A stretch of DNA of 64,000 bases. Origin: an uncultured Sedimentitalea sp. (lineage in GTDB: Bacteria; Pseudomonadota; Alphaproteobacteria; Rhodobacterales; Rhodobacteraceae). Positions 9,191 to 18,060 of the stretch are shown in pieces (positions within the stretch are counted from its first letter, which is position 1; each line of letters begins with the position of its first letter). Below the pieces are notes generated by a model, which did no database searches, was not told where the DNA came from, and worked only from the letters and a program-made list of their open reading frames with translations. Both the position numbers and the translations under genes were made by a program. The DNA is taken from positions 682,001-746,000 of the forward strand of contig CANNGH010000001.1 in the NCBI GenBank assembly GCA_947504115.1. Direction: 5' to 3'.

Positions 9191-10126
9191 ATGGCAACGT
9201 CGCTCACTTCTCACCGCCCCGGTCTGGCGCTGCTGCTCAAGCTGGGCGCGGTGTTCCTGTTCACGGTGATGAGCGCGCTGATCAAGGCCACCTCTGACAG
9301 CGTTCCGCCCGGTCAGGCGGTATTCTTCCGCTCGCTCTTCGCCATCCCGGTGATCGTGATCTGGCTGTCCCTGCGTGGCGAGTTGCGCCACGGCCTGATC
9401 GCGCGCCGTCCCATCGTGCATATAAGGCGCGGTGTGCTGGGCACGACCGCCATGGGCCTGACATTCGCCGGGCTGGGTCTGCTGCCGCTGCCCGAGGTGA
9501 CGGCCATCGGCTATGCCGCGCCCATCTTCACCGTGATCCTGGCCGCGTTGCTTCTGGGCGAACGCATCCGGCTGATCCGGCTCAGTGCGGTTCTGCTGGG
9601 GCTGCTGGGTGTGTCCATCGTGATCTGGCCACGTCTGGGCGGCAGCGATCTGGAAAATCCCGCCGCGCTGGGGGCGGTCCTGATCCTGCTGTCGGCGCTG
9701 GCCCGCGCGCTGGTGCAGATCCAGATCCGCTCGATGGTGGGCAGCGAAAGCACGTCGGCCATCGTGTTCTATTTCTCGGCCACCGCCACCGTGCTGTCAT
9801 TGCTCAGCGCGCCCTTCGGCTGGGTGCTGCCGCCGGGGAAGGTCCTGGCGCTGCTGGTGCTGGCCGGGCTGATCGGCGGGGCGGCGCAGATCTGCGTCAC
9901 CTCGTCCTATCGCTTCGGTCCCGTCTCGATGCTGGCGCCGGTCGATTATGCGTCGATGATCTTTGCCATCCTGATCGGCTATGTCTGGTTCGCCGAAGTG
10001 CCCACCGCGGTGATGCTGACCGGCGCGGTGCTGGTGATCGCGGGCAACATCATGGTGATCTGGCGCGAACGGCAACTCGGGCTGGAACGCGCGCGCTCCC
10101 TTTCTTTCAGCGAACCCAGAGGCTGA
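9191..10126 (+). CDS. EamA/DMT-family transporter
   Basis: This 311-residue inner-membrane protein has about ten hydrophobic segments in two EamA repeats. KLGAVFLFTVMSALIK starts repeat 1, and the second begins around residue 155. PEVTAIGYAAPIF is a typical DMT segment. The family exports or exchanges metabolites; the substrate is unknown. The start is uncertain, as no strong ribosome site precedes the ATG. It ends 5 bp from the convergent ilvE. Confidence 0.85.
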   Translation: MATSLTSHRPGLALLLKLGAVFLFTVMSALIKATSDSVPPGQAVFFRSLFAIPVIVIWLSLRGELRHGLIARRPIVHIRRGVLGTTAMGLTFAGLGLLPLPEVTAIGYAAPIFTVILAALLLGERIRLIRLSAVLLGLLGVSIVIWPRLGGSDLENPAALGAVLILLSALARALVQIQIRSMVGSESTSAIVFYFSATATVLSLLSAPFGWVLPPGKVLALLVLAGLIGGAAQICVTSSYRFGPVSMLAPVDYASMIFAILIGYVWFAEVPTAVMLTGAVLVIAGNIMVIWRERQLGLERARSLSFSEPRG

Positions 10127-10131
10127 GCGCG

Positions 10132-10998
10132 CTAGCTGCGCACCAGCGTCTCATAGCCTTCCGCGATCTCGCGGGTCAGCGCGCCGACCTCGAAGCGGAA
10201 ATCGCCGATCTGGCCCACGGGCGTGACCTCGGCGGCGGTGCCGGTCAGCCAGCATTGCTGGAACCCGTCCAGTTCCTCGGGCATGATGTGGCGCTCGTGG
10301 ACGGGGATATCCCGCTCTTCCAGCATGGAGATCACCGTCTGGCGGGTGATGCCGTTCAGAAAGCAGTCGGGCAGGGGGGTGTGCACCTCGCCGTCCTTGA
10401 CGAAGAAGATGTTGGCGCCCGTCGCCTCGGCCACGTAACCGCGATAATCCAGCATCATCGCATCCGAGCATCCCCTGGCCTCGGCGGCGTGTTTGGACAT
10501 GGTGCAGATCATGTAAAGCCCGGCGGCCTTGGCCTCGGAGGGGATGGTTTCGGGGCTGGGGCGTTTCCACTTCGCGATGTCCAGTTTCGCGCCCTTCATC
10601 TTGGCGTCGCCGTAATAGGCGCCCCATTCCCACGCGGCCACCGCCATGCGCACCGGGTTGCGGGCGCTGGCCACGCCCATATCCTCGCCCGCGCCGCGCC
10701 AGGCGATGACGCGCACGTAGGCGTCCTGCATGTCATTGGCCTTCAGCACCGCGGCTTTGGCCGCGTCGATCTCGTCCGCCGAATACGGCACCTCGATGTC
10801 GATCAACTGACCCGACCGGATCAGCCGTTCGGAATGGTCGCGGCCCTTGAAGATCATGCCGTTGTAACAGCGCTCGCCCTCGAAGACGGAACTGGCGTAA
10901 TGCATCGCATGGGTCAGGATATGCACCTTGGCATCGCGCCACGGCACCAGTTCGCCATCCATCCAGATCTGGCCGTCGCGGTCGTCATATCCTGCCAT
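10132..10998 (-). CDS. ilvE: Branched-chain amino acid aminotransferase
   Basis: This 288-residue class IV PLP enzyme interconverts Leu, Ile and Val with their keto acids, using 2-oxoglutarate/glutamate. It opens with DGQIWMDGELVPW. It shows HYASSVFEGERCY, the PLP lysine in the GAKLDIAKWKRP region, an LDYRGYVAEATGANIF segment and the C-terminal LTGTAAEVTPV phosphate-cup motif. ATG 10998 was chosen because GGAGAG stands 6 nt before it; in-frame upstream sequence would run through the inverted repeat at 11039. It is divergent from petP. Confidence 0.95.
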   Translation of the reverse strand: MAGYDDRDGQIWMDGELVPWRDAKVHILTHAMHYASSVFEGERCYNGMIFKGRDHSERLIRSGQLIDIEVPYSADEIDAAKAAVLKANDMQDAYVRVIAWRGAGEDMGVASARNPVRMAVAAWEWGAYYGDAKMKGAKLDIAKWKRPSPETIPSEAKAAGLYMICTMSKHAAEARGCSDAMMLDYRGYVAEATGANIFFVKDGEVHTPLPDCFLNGITRQTVISMLEERDIPVHERHIMPEELDGFQQCWLTGTAAEVTPVGQIGDFRFEVGALTREIAEGYETLVRS

Positions 10999-11038
10999 GA
11001 CATCTCTCCTGCTTTGCGAATGTTGCGTCTGCCGCCGC

Positions 11039-11066
11039 GTTTTCAGGCGCAATCTTGCCTGAAAAC
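11039..11066. promoter_or_regulatory. Perfect 10-bp inverted repeat between ilvE and petP
   Basis: GTTTTCAGGC, 8 nt (GCAATCTT), GCCTGAAAAC: a perfect dyad 41 bp before the ilvE start and 73 bp before the petP start. No T tract follows on either strand, so a terminator is unlikely. A dyad of this size in a divergent promoter next to a MarR-type gene suggests an operator, possibly for PetP itself. A second shorter dyad-like site, GGTTTCGATACC, follows at 11069-11080. Confidence 0.6.
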
Positions 11067-11089
11067 TGGGTTTCGATACCGCTTCGCCC

Positions 11090-11118
11090 TTGGAGTGTCA
11101 ACAAGGCTGACGTATGAT
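11090..11118 (+). promoter_or_regulatory. Predicted sigma-70 promoter of petPR
   Basis: TTGGAG (11090-11095), a 17-bp spacer, then TATGAT (11113-11118). The petP ATG lies 22 nt past the -10, leaving a short leader with GAGGGA as ribosome site. Confidence 0.6.
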
Positions 11119-11140
11119 CGGGCAAAAGCGAGGGATAGAC

Positions 11141-11653
11141 ATGTCCGGTTCAGGCACGACGCAACGGCTCGGCGGGGAAAATCTGCTGTTTCTGACCGAG
11201 GAGCAGTTGCGACAGGGGATCGAGGCGATGTTCTTCGCCTATCGCGGCTTTACGGCCGATCCCGATCGCATCCTTGCCGATCTGGCCTATGGGCGCGCAC
11301 ATCACCGGGCGATCCATTTCATCAACCGCGCGCCGGGAACGACCGTGACCAACCTGCTCGACATCCTCGGCGTCACCAAGCAATCGCTGAACCGGGTGCT
11401 GCGCACGCTGATCGCCGATGGCCTGGTGGAAAGCCGGATCGGAACGCTCGACAAGCGCGAGCGCCATCTCTACCTGACGGATGACGGTCGCGAACTGGAA
11501 GGACGCCTGTCGGATGCGCAGCGCGCCCGCCTGCGCGCGGCGTTCCGCGAGGCCGGGCCCGAGGCCGTGGCCGGGTTCCGCCAGGTGCTGGAGGCGATGA
11601 TGGACCCCGAGATGCGCCGCGCCCATGCCAAGCTGCGGGACGGCAGGACATGA
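11141..11653 (+). CDS. petP: MarR-family regulator, PetP-like
   Basis: This 170-residue winged-helix protein has a MarR core from about 30 to 140: ITNLLDILGVTKQSLNRVL-type recognition region (TVTNLLDILGVTKQSL), then the wing DKRERHLYLTDDG. ATG 11141 is used because GAGGGA lies 5 nt before it. It overlaps petR by 4 bp (ATGA). In Rhodobacter capsulatus a petP-petR pair lies next to petABC, where petR was reported to be needed for growth. The name rests on that pairing and on the adjacent ilvE. Confidence 0.8.
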   Translation: MSGSGTTQRLGGENLLFLTEEQLRQGIEAMFFAYRGFTADPDRILADLAYGRAHHRAIHFINRAPGTTVTNLLDILGVTKQSLNRVLRTLIADGLVESRIGTLDKRERHLYLTDDGRELEGRLSDAQRARLRAAFREAGPEAVAGFRQVLEAMMDPEMRRAHAKLRDGRT

Positions 11654-12351
11654 CTGCGCCCGACGCCCATCTGCTGATTGTCGATGACGATGAGCGCATC
11701 CGCAGTCTTTTGCGCAAGTACCTTCTGCGCAACGGTTTTCTGGTAACGGCCGCACATGATGCCGCCCATGCCCGCCGTATCCTTGCCGGGCTGGATTTCG
11801 ACCTGATCGTGCTGGACGTGATGATGCCGGGCGAGGATGGCATGGCGCTGACGCGCGCCCTGCGGGAAACCCGCGACACGCCGATCCTGCTGCTGACCGC
11901 GCGGGGCGAGTTGAAAAACCGCATCGACGGGCTGGAGGCCGGCGCGGACGATTATCTGGCCAAGCCGTTCGAGCCAAAGGAACTGCTGCTGCGCATCAAC
12001 GCGATCCTGCGCCGCATGCCCGAAGCCTCCGCCGAAAGCGATCTGCCCAAGATCCTGCATCTGGGGCCGATCCGCTACGATGTCGAGCGCGGCGAGATGT
12101 GGCAGGGCGACGAACCGGTGCGCCTGACCGCCACCGAAAGCCAGTTGATGCGGATCTTTTCGACCTGTCCGGGCGAGCCGGTGAGCCGCGCCAAGCTGGT
12201 CGAGGATCTGGGCCGCGATCGCGGTCAGGCGCAGGAACGGGCGGTGGATGTGCAGATCACCCGGCTGCGGCGCAAGATCGAAAGCGACCCGAAACAGCCC
12301 CGCTATCTTCAAACCGTGCGCGGTTCGGGTTATATGCTGGCACCTGACTGA
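11650..12351 (+). CDS. petR: OmpR-type response regulator, PetR-like
   Basis: This 233-residue two-domain regulator has a receiver (residues about 7-120) with acidic DDDE, phospho-acceptor Asp in IVLDVMMPGEDG, Thr in LLLTA and Lys in AKPFEPKEL. A winged-helix DNA-binding domain follows (about 135-230; RLTATESQLM, VDVQITRLRRKIE, YLQTVRGSGYML). No histidine kinase gene is near, so it is an orphan here. It is translationally coupled to petP. Confidence 0.87.
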   Translation: MTAPDAHLLIVDDDERIRSLLRKYLLRNGFLVTAAHDAAHARRILAGLDFDLIVLDVMMPGEDGMALTRALRETRDTPILLLTARGELKNRIDGLEAGADDYLAKPFEPKELLLRINAILRRMPEASAESDLPKILHLGPIRYDVERGEMWQGDEPVRLTATESQLMRIFSTCPGEPVSRAKLVEDLGRDRGQAQERAVDVQITRLRRKIESDPKQPRYLQTVRGSGYMLAPD

Positions 12352-12359
12352 GAGTGCGG

Positions 12360-12395
12360 CCGCCTCCGGCGGGGGTATTTGCCACCAGAAAGAAG
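12360..12395 (+). repeat. Copy A of the TATTTG/AAGAAG intergenic element
   Basis: Starts 9 nt after the petR stop: hairpin CCGCC-TCC-GGCGG, G run, GGTATTTG, then CCACCAGAAAGAAG. Same orientation as petR. See the finding on this element. Confidence 0.7.
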
Positions 12396-12429
12396 CAGGA
12401 CGACCGCACCGATGCCTGCCTTGGGAGAA

Positions 12430-13362
12430 ATGATCTTGAAAACCGCAGTTTTGACGCATGCCGATTGTCTGAACCACGTCACGCCCGATGGTCATCCCGA
12501 GCAGGTGGCGCGGCTGGAGCACGTCCTGCACGCGCTGGAGTCGCTGGACCTGAACCGCGTGACCGCGCCGCTGGCCGCCGAGGATGACGTCTTGCGCGTT
12601 CATCCCGCCAGTTATCTGGCGGGGTTGCGCGCGGCCTTGCCCAGCAAGGGGGCGCAGGCGGTGGATTCGGATACCTGGCTGTCGCCGGGATCGCTGGACG
12701 CGGCGTTTCGTGGCGCCGGGGCCGCGGTGCGCGCCGTCGACATGGTTCTGGGCGGCGAGGCTCCGAACGCCTTTTGCGCGATCCGCCCGCCGGGGCACCA
12801 TGCCGAGCGCGAAACCGCGATGGGGTTCTGCCTGTTGAGCAATGCGGCGCTGGCGGCGAAACACGCGCTGGACCATCACGGGTTGAAACGGGTCGCGGTC
12901 GTGGATTTCGACGTGCATCACGGCAACGGCACGCAGGACATCCTGTGGGAAGAGGCGCGCGCGCTGGTCGTGACCAGCCAGCAATTGCCGTTGTTCCCCG
13001 GCACCGGCAAGGCCGAGGAAACCGGCGCGCATGACAACGTGGTGAACATCCCGCTGCCGCCGGGGAGCGACGGCGCCCATATGCGCGCCGAATACGAGCG
13101 CGTGGCGTTTCCGCGCCTGCGCGCTTTCAAACCGGAATTGATAATCGTTTCGGCCGGCTTCGATGCCCATGCCGATGATCCGCTGGCGCAGTTGGACTGG
13201 GACGCCGACGATTTCGCCTGGCTGACGCGCAACATCTGCGATTTGGCGGACGAGCTCTGCGAGGGCCGGGTGGTGTCCACGCTGGAAGGCGGATACGATC
13301 TGCACGCGCTGGCCGCGTCGGCCAAGGCACATGTTCAGGAATTGATGAAGGCCGCGAAATGA
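12430..13362 (+). CDS. Histone deacetylase-family amidohydrolase
   Basis: This protein of about 310 residues belongs to the arginase/deacetylase fold. It has CAIRPPGHHAE (active-site His pair), VAVVDFDVHHGNGTQ (Zn ligands Asp and His), an SAGFDAHADDPL loop (Zn Asp) and LEGGYDL near the end. Bacterial members act on acetylpolyamines or acetylated proteins; the substrate is not clear. Start is uncertain: ATG 12430 is used, but ATG 12412 and TTG 12436 (GGGAGA 7-8 nt upstream) are possible. Its stop overlaps xseB by 4 bp. Confidence 0.85.
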   Translation: MILKTAVLTHADCLNHVTPDGHPEQVARLEHVLHALESLDLNRVTAPLAAEDDVLRVHPASYLAGLRAALPSKGAQAVDSDTWLSPGSLDAAFRGAGAAVRAVDMVLGGEAPNAFCAIRPPGHHAERETAMGFCLLSNAALAAKHALDHHGLKRVAVVDFDVHHGNGTQDILWEEARALVVTSQQLPLFPGTGKAEETGAHDNVVNIPLPPGSDGAHMRAEYERVAFPRLRAFKPELIIVSAGFDAHADDPLAQLDWDADDFAWLTRNICDLADELCEGRVVSTLEGGYDLHALAASAKAHVQELMKAAK

Positions 13363-13601
13363 GCGATACCCCCGTTGATGAAATGAGTTTCGAAGAGGCG
13401 ATGAAAGAGCTGGAGGCGGTGGTCAACCAGCTCGATCACGGCGACGTGGCGCTGGATCGCTCGATCGCGCTTTATGAACGGGGCGCGGCGCTCAAGAAGC
13501 GCTGCGAGGACGAGTTGAAGCGCGCCGAGGAAAAGGTCGCCGCGATCACGCTCGACGCCGATGGCAACGCCACCGGAACCACGCCTGTCGAAGGTATCTA
13601 G
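13359..13601 (+). CDS. xseB: Exodeoxyribonuclease VII small subunit
   Basis: This 80-residue helical protein partners XseA in degrading single-stranded DNA. Typical features are SFEEAMKELEAVVNQLD, GDVALDRSIALYERGAALKKRC and a C-terminal AEEKV segment. It overlaps the deacetylase stop (ATGA) and shares one base with the ispA GTG start (TAGTG). XseB next to ispA-dxs is a common arrangement in proteobacteria. Confidence 0.95.
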   Translation: MSDTPVDEMSFEEAMKELEAVVNQLDHGDVALDRSIALYERGAALKKRCEDELKRAEEKVAAITLDADGNATGTTPVEGI

Positions 13602-14461
13602 TGCCGGGGCTGGAGGACGCCGCGGCGCGGATCGAGGCGCATTTCGCGGCAATCCTGCGCGAACTTCCCGACCAGGCGGTGACGCGCGCGATGATCCACG
13701 CGACCACCGGCGGCAAGCGGCTGCGCGGATTCCTCGTGCTGGAAAGCGCCGCCCTGCACGACGTGGCGCCCGAACGCGCCATCTGGCCCGCCACGGCGAT
13801 CGAGGCGCTGCACGCCTACAGCCTGGTGCATGACGATCTGCCATGCATGGACGACGACGCGATACGCCGGGGGCAGCCCACGGTGCATGTGAAATGGGAC
13901 GAGGCGACCGCCGTGCTGGCGGGCGATGCCTTGCAGGCGTTGGCGTTCGAGTTGACCGCGCATCCCGATTGCGGACCGGCGCAGGTGCGCGCGGAGCTGG
14001 CGCTGACACTGGCGCGGGCCAGCGGGGCGGCGGGCATGGTGATGGGGCAGGCGCTGGATATCGCGGCGCAAACCGCCCAAGCGCCGCTGACGCTGGATCA
14101 GATCACCGCGCTGCAGGCGGGCAAGACCGGGGCGCTGATCGAATGGGCGGCCTGTGCCGGCGCGCGACTGGCGGGCGACGATCCGGCCAGGTTGCGGGAT
14201 TACGCCGCGGCGCTGGGGCTTGCGTTTCAGATTGCCGATGACATTCTGGATGTCGAGGGGGATGCCGACAAGGCCGGCAAACGCCTGCAAAAGGACGAAC
14301 AGGCGGGCAAGGCCACGTTCGTGTCGCTGCTGGGGCTGGACGGCGCGCGCGCGCGGGCGAATGAACTGGTCACGACGGCCTGTGATGCGCTCGCCTGTTA
14401 TGGCGACAGGGCCGATCCCTTGCGCGCGGCGGCGCGCTTCGCTATCTCGCGCGACAGTTGA
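13601..14461 (+). CDS. ispA: Farnesyl diphosphate synthase (polyprenyl synthetase)
   Basis: This 286-residue enzyme condenses IPP with DMAPP and GPP to farnesyl-PP for undecaprenol, quinones and other isoprenoids. First aspartate-rich motif DDLPCMDDD is near residue 82; the second, [10 protein letters not shown], is near 212. GGKRLRGF at about 43 binds IPP. The start is GTG 13601, overlapping the xseB TAG by one base, which implies coupled translation. Dxs follows 23 bp later, so supply and chain elongation are co-expressed. Confidence 0.94.
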   Translation: MPGLEDAAARIEAHFAAILRELPDQAVTRAMIHATTGGKRLRGFLVLESAALHDVAPERAIWPATAIEALHAYSLVHDDLPCMDDDAIRRGQPTVHVKWDEATAVLAGDALQALAFELTAHPDCGPAQVRAELALTLARASGAAGMVMGQALDIAAQTAQAPLTLDQITALQAGKTGALIEWAACAGARLAGDDPARLRDYAAALGLAFQIADDILDVEGDADKAGKRLQKDEQAGKATFVSLLGLDGARARANELVTTACDALACYGDRADPLRAAARFAISRDS

Positions 14462-14484
14462 CCCCGCCCCCGAAGGAGGCGCAG

Positions 14485-16413
14485 ATGCCCGACAGGCCCA
14501 CGACCCCGCTTCTGGATCAGGTGAGCACACCTGCCGACATGAAACGGCTGAGCGACGCCGAACTGACGAAGCTGGCGGCGGAATTGCGCGCCGAAACCGT
14601 CTCGGCGGTGTCGGTCACGGGCGGGCATCTCGGGGCCGGTCTTGGGGTCATCGAACTGACCGTGGCGCTGCATGCGGTGTTCAACGCGCCGCGCGACAAG
14701 ATCATCTGGGATGTGGGCCACCAATCCTATCCCCACAAGATCCTGACCGGGCGGCGCGATCGCATCCGCACCCTGCGCCAGCGGGACGGGCTGAGCGGGT
14801 TCACCAAGCGCAGCGAAAGCCCCTATGATCCGTTCGGCGCGGCCCATTCCAGCACCTCGATCAGCGCGGCGCTGGGCTTTGCCGTGGCGCGCGATCTGGG
14901 AGGCGTGACGCCAGAGGGGCTGGGTGATGCCATCGCGGTGATCGGCGACGGCGCGCTGAGCGCGGGCATGGCCTATGAGGCGATGAACAACGCGGGCGAT
15001 CTGAACAAGCGACTGATCATCATCCTGAACGACAACGAGATGAGCATCGCGCCGCCGGTCGGCGCGATGTCGTCCTACCTGTCGCGGCTTTATACCGAAG
15101 CGCCGCTTCAGGAGCTCAAGGCCGCCGCCAAGGGCGCGGTCTCGCTGCTGCCCGAACCGTTCCAGATCGGGGCGCGTCGCGCCAAGGACATGCTCAAGGG
15201 CATGGCCATCGGCGGCACATTGTTCGAGGAACTGGGGATTTCCTATGTCGGTCCCATCGACGGGCACGACATGGAGCAGCTTCTGGCCGTGCTGCGCACG
15301 GTCAAGGCGCGCGCGACCGGGCCGATCCTGATCCATACGCTGACCCGCAAGGGCAAGGGCTATGGCCCCGCCGAAAAGGCGCGCGATCGGGGCCATGCGA
15401 CGGCCAGGTTCGACGTTCTGACCGGCGAGCAGAAAAAGGCGCCGTCGAACGCGCCCAGCTATACATCGGTGTTCGGCAAGACGCTGGCCGCACTGGCGGC
15501 GCAGGATGACCGGATCTGCGCGGTGACGGCGGCGATGCCCGACGGCACCGGGCTGAACCTGTTTGCCGAGCGCTTCCCCAGCCGCTGTTTCGACGTGGGC
15601 ATCGCCGAACAGCACGGAGTGACGTTCTCGGCGGCGCTGGCGGCGGGGGGCATGAAGCCGTTCTGCGCGATGTATTCGACATTCCTGCAGCGCGGGTATG
15701 ACCAGGTGGTGCATGACGTGGCGATCCAGCGCCTTCCGGTGCGCTTTGCCATCGACCGGGCCGGGCTGGTCGGGGCCGATGGCGCGACCCATGCGGGCAG
15801 CTATGACATTGCCTATCTGGCAAACCTGCCCGGCTTTGTGGTGATGGCCGCCGCGGACGAGGCCGAACTGATGCACATGGTCGCCACCGCCGCCGCGCAT
15901 GATGATGGCCCTATCGCATTCCGCTATCCGCGCGGCGAAGGTGTGGGCGTCGATCTGCCCGAACGCGGCGAGGTTCTGGAGATCGGCAAGGGTCGGATGA
16001 TCCAGACGGGCAAGCGCGTGGCGATCCTGTCCTTTGGCACCCGTCTGGCCGAGGTCGAGAAGGCCGCCGAGGCGCTGGAGGCGAAGGGGATCAAACCGTC
16101 CATCGCCGACGCGCGTTTTGCCAAGCCGCTGGACCGCGATCTGATCCTCCGTCTCGCGGCCGACCACGAGGCGCTTGTGACCATCGAAGAGGGCGCCATC
16201 GGAGGCTTCGGCAGCCATGTCGCCCAGCTTCTGGCCGAGTCGGGCGTGTTCGATTCCGGGTTCAGGTTCCGCTCGATGGTCCTGCCGGATGAATTCATCG
16301 ACCAGGCCAGCGCCGAGGATATGTATGCTGTCGCGGGCATGAACGCCGAGCAGATCGAGGCCAAGGTGCTGGAGGTTCTGGGCGTCGCGTCGATCGGCGA
16401 GAAGCGGGCGTGA
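14485..16413 (+). CDS. dxs: 1-deoxy-D-xylulose-5-phosphate synthase
   Basis: This 642-residue TPP enzyme joins pyruvate and glyceraldehyde-3-phosphate in the first step of the MEP isoprenoid pathway. [11 protein letters not shown] and [15 protein letters not shown] lie in the N-terminal domain. The TPP/Mg site is [18 protein letters not shown]-type sequence near residue 155, ending [24 protein letters not shown] lies in the transketolase-like middle domain. ATG 14485 is chosen over 14458 because AAGGAGG stands 7 nt before it. It is the last gene of the deacetylase-xseB-ispA-dxs cluster. Confidence 0.97.
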   Translation: MPDRPTTPLLDQVSTPADMKRLSDAELTKLAAELRAETVSAVSVTGGHLGAGLGVIELTVALHAVFNAPRDKIIWDVGHQSYPHKILTGRRDRIRTLRQRDGLSGFTKRSESPYDPFGAAHSSTSISAALGFAVARDLGGVTPEGLGDAIAVIGDGALSAGMAYEAMNNAGDLNKRLIIILNDNEMSIAPPVGAMSSYLSRLYTEAPLQELKAAAKGAVSLLPEPFQIGARRAKDMLKGMAIGGTLFEELGISYVGPIDGHDMEQLLAVLRTVKARATGPILIHTLTRKGKGYGPAEKARDRGHATARFDVLTGEQKKAPSNAPSYTSVFGKTLAALAAQDDRICAVTAAMPDGTGLNLFAERFPSRCFDVGIAEQHGVTFSAALAAGGMKPFCAMYSTFLQRGYDQVVHDVAIQRLPVRFAIDRAGLVGADGATHAGSYDIAYLANLPGFVVMAAADEAELMHMVATAAAHDDGPIAFRYPRGEGVGVDLPERGEVLEIGKGRMIQTGKRVAILSFGTRLAEVEKAAEALEAKGIKPSIADARFAKPLDRDLILRLAADHEALVTIEEGAIGGFGSHVAQLLAESGVFDSGFRFRSMVLPDEFIDQASAEDMYAVAGMNAEQIEAKVLEVLGVASIGEKRA

Positions 16414-16422
16414 ACCGATCCG

Positions 16423-17271
16423 TCAGGGTGCCTCCATAAGCGCCGCCAACCCTTCGCGATAGGTCGGATATTTCAACGCGACGCCCAGTTCGGTCTTGAT
16501 CCGGTCGTTCCTGACCCGCTTGTTCTCGGCATAGAAACTGCGCGCCATCGGGCTGAGATCGGCCTGATCGAAGGGAATTTCCGGCGGCAGCGGCAGGTTC
16601 AGCAATTGCGCCGCGTGGGCGATCACCTCCTGCGGCGGGGCCGGGTCGTCGTCGCAGAGGTTGTAGATGGCGCCGGGGTTGGGGCGGGCGATGGAGGCGG
16701 CCAGTACCTGCGCGATATCCTCGACATGGATGCGCGAAAACACCTGACCCAATTTGACGATACGGCGCGCGGTGCCCTTGCGCACCTTGGAAAACGGGCC
16801 GCGCCGGGGGCCGTAGATGCCGGCAAGGCGGAAGATATGCAGCGGCAGGCCCGGGATCGCGGACCATTCGGCTTCGGCCCGCGCGCGCAGTTCGCCGCGC
16901 CGCGTGGTCGGGGCGACGGGCGTGGTTTCATCGACCCAGCCGCCCTGATGATCGCCATAGACGCCCGTGGTCGAAAGATATCCCACCCATTCCAGACCGG
17001 GCGCAACTGCCCGGATGTCATCGCGCAAACGAGCCAGAACGGGATCGCCTGCCGCGTCCGGAGCAGCGGAGATCAGAAGATGCGTCGCCTCGCCCAGCGG
17101 CAGTGCGGCCCCATCGGGCCACAGCATCGGCGTGGCGCCGCTGGCACGAATATCGGCGAAGGCGTCGCGGTGTCGCGTCGTGCCGATAATCCGCCAGCCC
17201 TCTGGCGCGATCCGGCGCGACAGGGCCCGCGCGCAATAGCCATGACCGAAGGAAAGCAACATCTTGTCCAT
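16423..17271 (-). CDS. NAD(P)-dependent epimerase/dehydratase-like protein
   Basis: This 282-residue extended-SDR-like protein has an N-terminal Rossmann-type start with an atypical glycine motif (LSFGHGYCARAL). It shows LSTTGVYGDHQGGWVDE and FRLAGIYGPRRGPF (catalytic-region Ser/Tyr equivalents), IHVEDIAQVL, and YNLCDDDPAPPQEV near the C-terminus. It resembles YeeZ-type proteins of unknown substrate. It stands alone, convergent with dxs (9-bp gap). Confidence 0.8.
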   Translation of the reverse strand: MDKMLLSFGHGYCARALSRRIAPEGWRIIGTTRHRDAFADIRASGATPMLWPDGAALPLGEATHLLISAAPDAAGDPVLARLRDDIRAVAPGLEWVGYLSTTGVYGDHQGGWVDETTPVAPTTRRGELRARAEAEWSAIPGLPLHIFRLAGIYGPRRGPFSKVRKGTARRIVKLGQVFSRIHVEDIAQVLAASIARPNPGAIYNLCDDDPAPPQEVIAHAAQLLNLPLPPEIPFDQADLSPMARSFYAENKRVRNDRIKTELGVALKYPTYREGLAALMEAP

Positions 17272-17427
17272 GCCGTTTGATCGGTCGTCAGCGTCCGGTT
17301 TTCAACCCCCGCAAATCGGAGCGTCCCAGTTTCGACGTTCTCCCACCCACAAGCGCAAGCAAGGGCTTGGGTCCGGATTTGCGCATATGGCTTGATTTAT
17401 GGGGCCTGAGTGGCGTTTCATGGAGTC

Positions 17428-18060
17428 ATGAGCGACGATTCTTTCGATCTGCAAGCGGTTTACGCGGCGAAAACCCCCGAGGAGGCGCGGCGGCTTTATG
17501 CCGACTGGGCCAGCAGCTATGATGACGACTTTGCCGCGCGCGAGGATTATCGCCTGCATATCGAGACCGCTCAGGCCTTTGTGCAGGCCGGCGGGCAGGG
17601 ACCGGTCCTCGATGTCGGGGCGGGCACCGGTCTGTGCGGTGCGGTTCTGGCCGACCTCGGAGTCGGGACGATCGACGCCGCCGATATCAGCGAAGAGATG
17701 CTCGCCCGCGCGATGCGCAAGGACATATATCGCGACGCCATCGTCACCGATCTGAACACCGGCGTGCCGGTGCCGGACGAAAGCTATGCCGGGATCGTGT
17801 CCTCGGGCATGTTCACCACCGGCCATGTCGGGCCGGATGTGTTCGACGCGCTGTTGCGGATCGCGCGGCCCGGCGCGCAATTCGCGCTGTCGGTCAACGC
17901 GCGGCATTTCGAAGAGGCGGGTTTCGGCAGCGCCTTTCGAGCGCTGGAAAAGGACCGTATCCGCAAGCTGACCCTGCCCAAACGGCAGGTCTATGGCCCC
18001 GCCGCGAGCAACGAGCACAAGCATGACGTCGCGCTGATCGCCCTGTTCGAAAAGGCCTAG
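17428..18060 (+). CDS. Class I SAM-dependent methyltransferase
   Basis: This 210-residue cytosolic enzyme has SAM motif I LDVGAGTGLCG at about residue 60 and acidic IDAADISEEML at about 83. PVPDESYAGIVSSGMFTTGHV covers the motif post I/II region. The N-terminal YADWASSYDDDF stretch is common in Williams-Beuren-like methyltransferases. The substrate is unknown. ATG 17428 is preceded by GGAG. The last four bases overlap the convergent enoyl-CoA hydratase gene. Confidence 0.83.
   Translation: MSDDSFDLQAVYAAKTPEEARRLYADWASSYDDDFAAREDYRLHIETAQAFVQAGGQGPVLDVGAGTGLCGAVLADLGVGTIDAADISEEMLARAMRKDIYRDAIVTDLNTGVPVPDESYAGIVSSGMFTTGHVGPDVFDALLRIARPGAQFALSVNARHFEEAGFGSAFRALEKDRIRKLTLPKRQVYGPAASNEHKHDVALIALFEKA

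Noticed and set aside
11470-13332. 620-codon minus-strand open frame opposite petP, petR and the deacetylase
   Set aside because: Shadow frame; receiver and deacetylase motifs lie on the plus strand.
17310-17385. Distant pairing of GCAAATCGGA with TCCGGATTTGC before the methyltransferase
   Set aside because: The match needs a bulge and a loop of about 50 nt, and no regulator or terminator context supports it.
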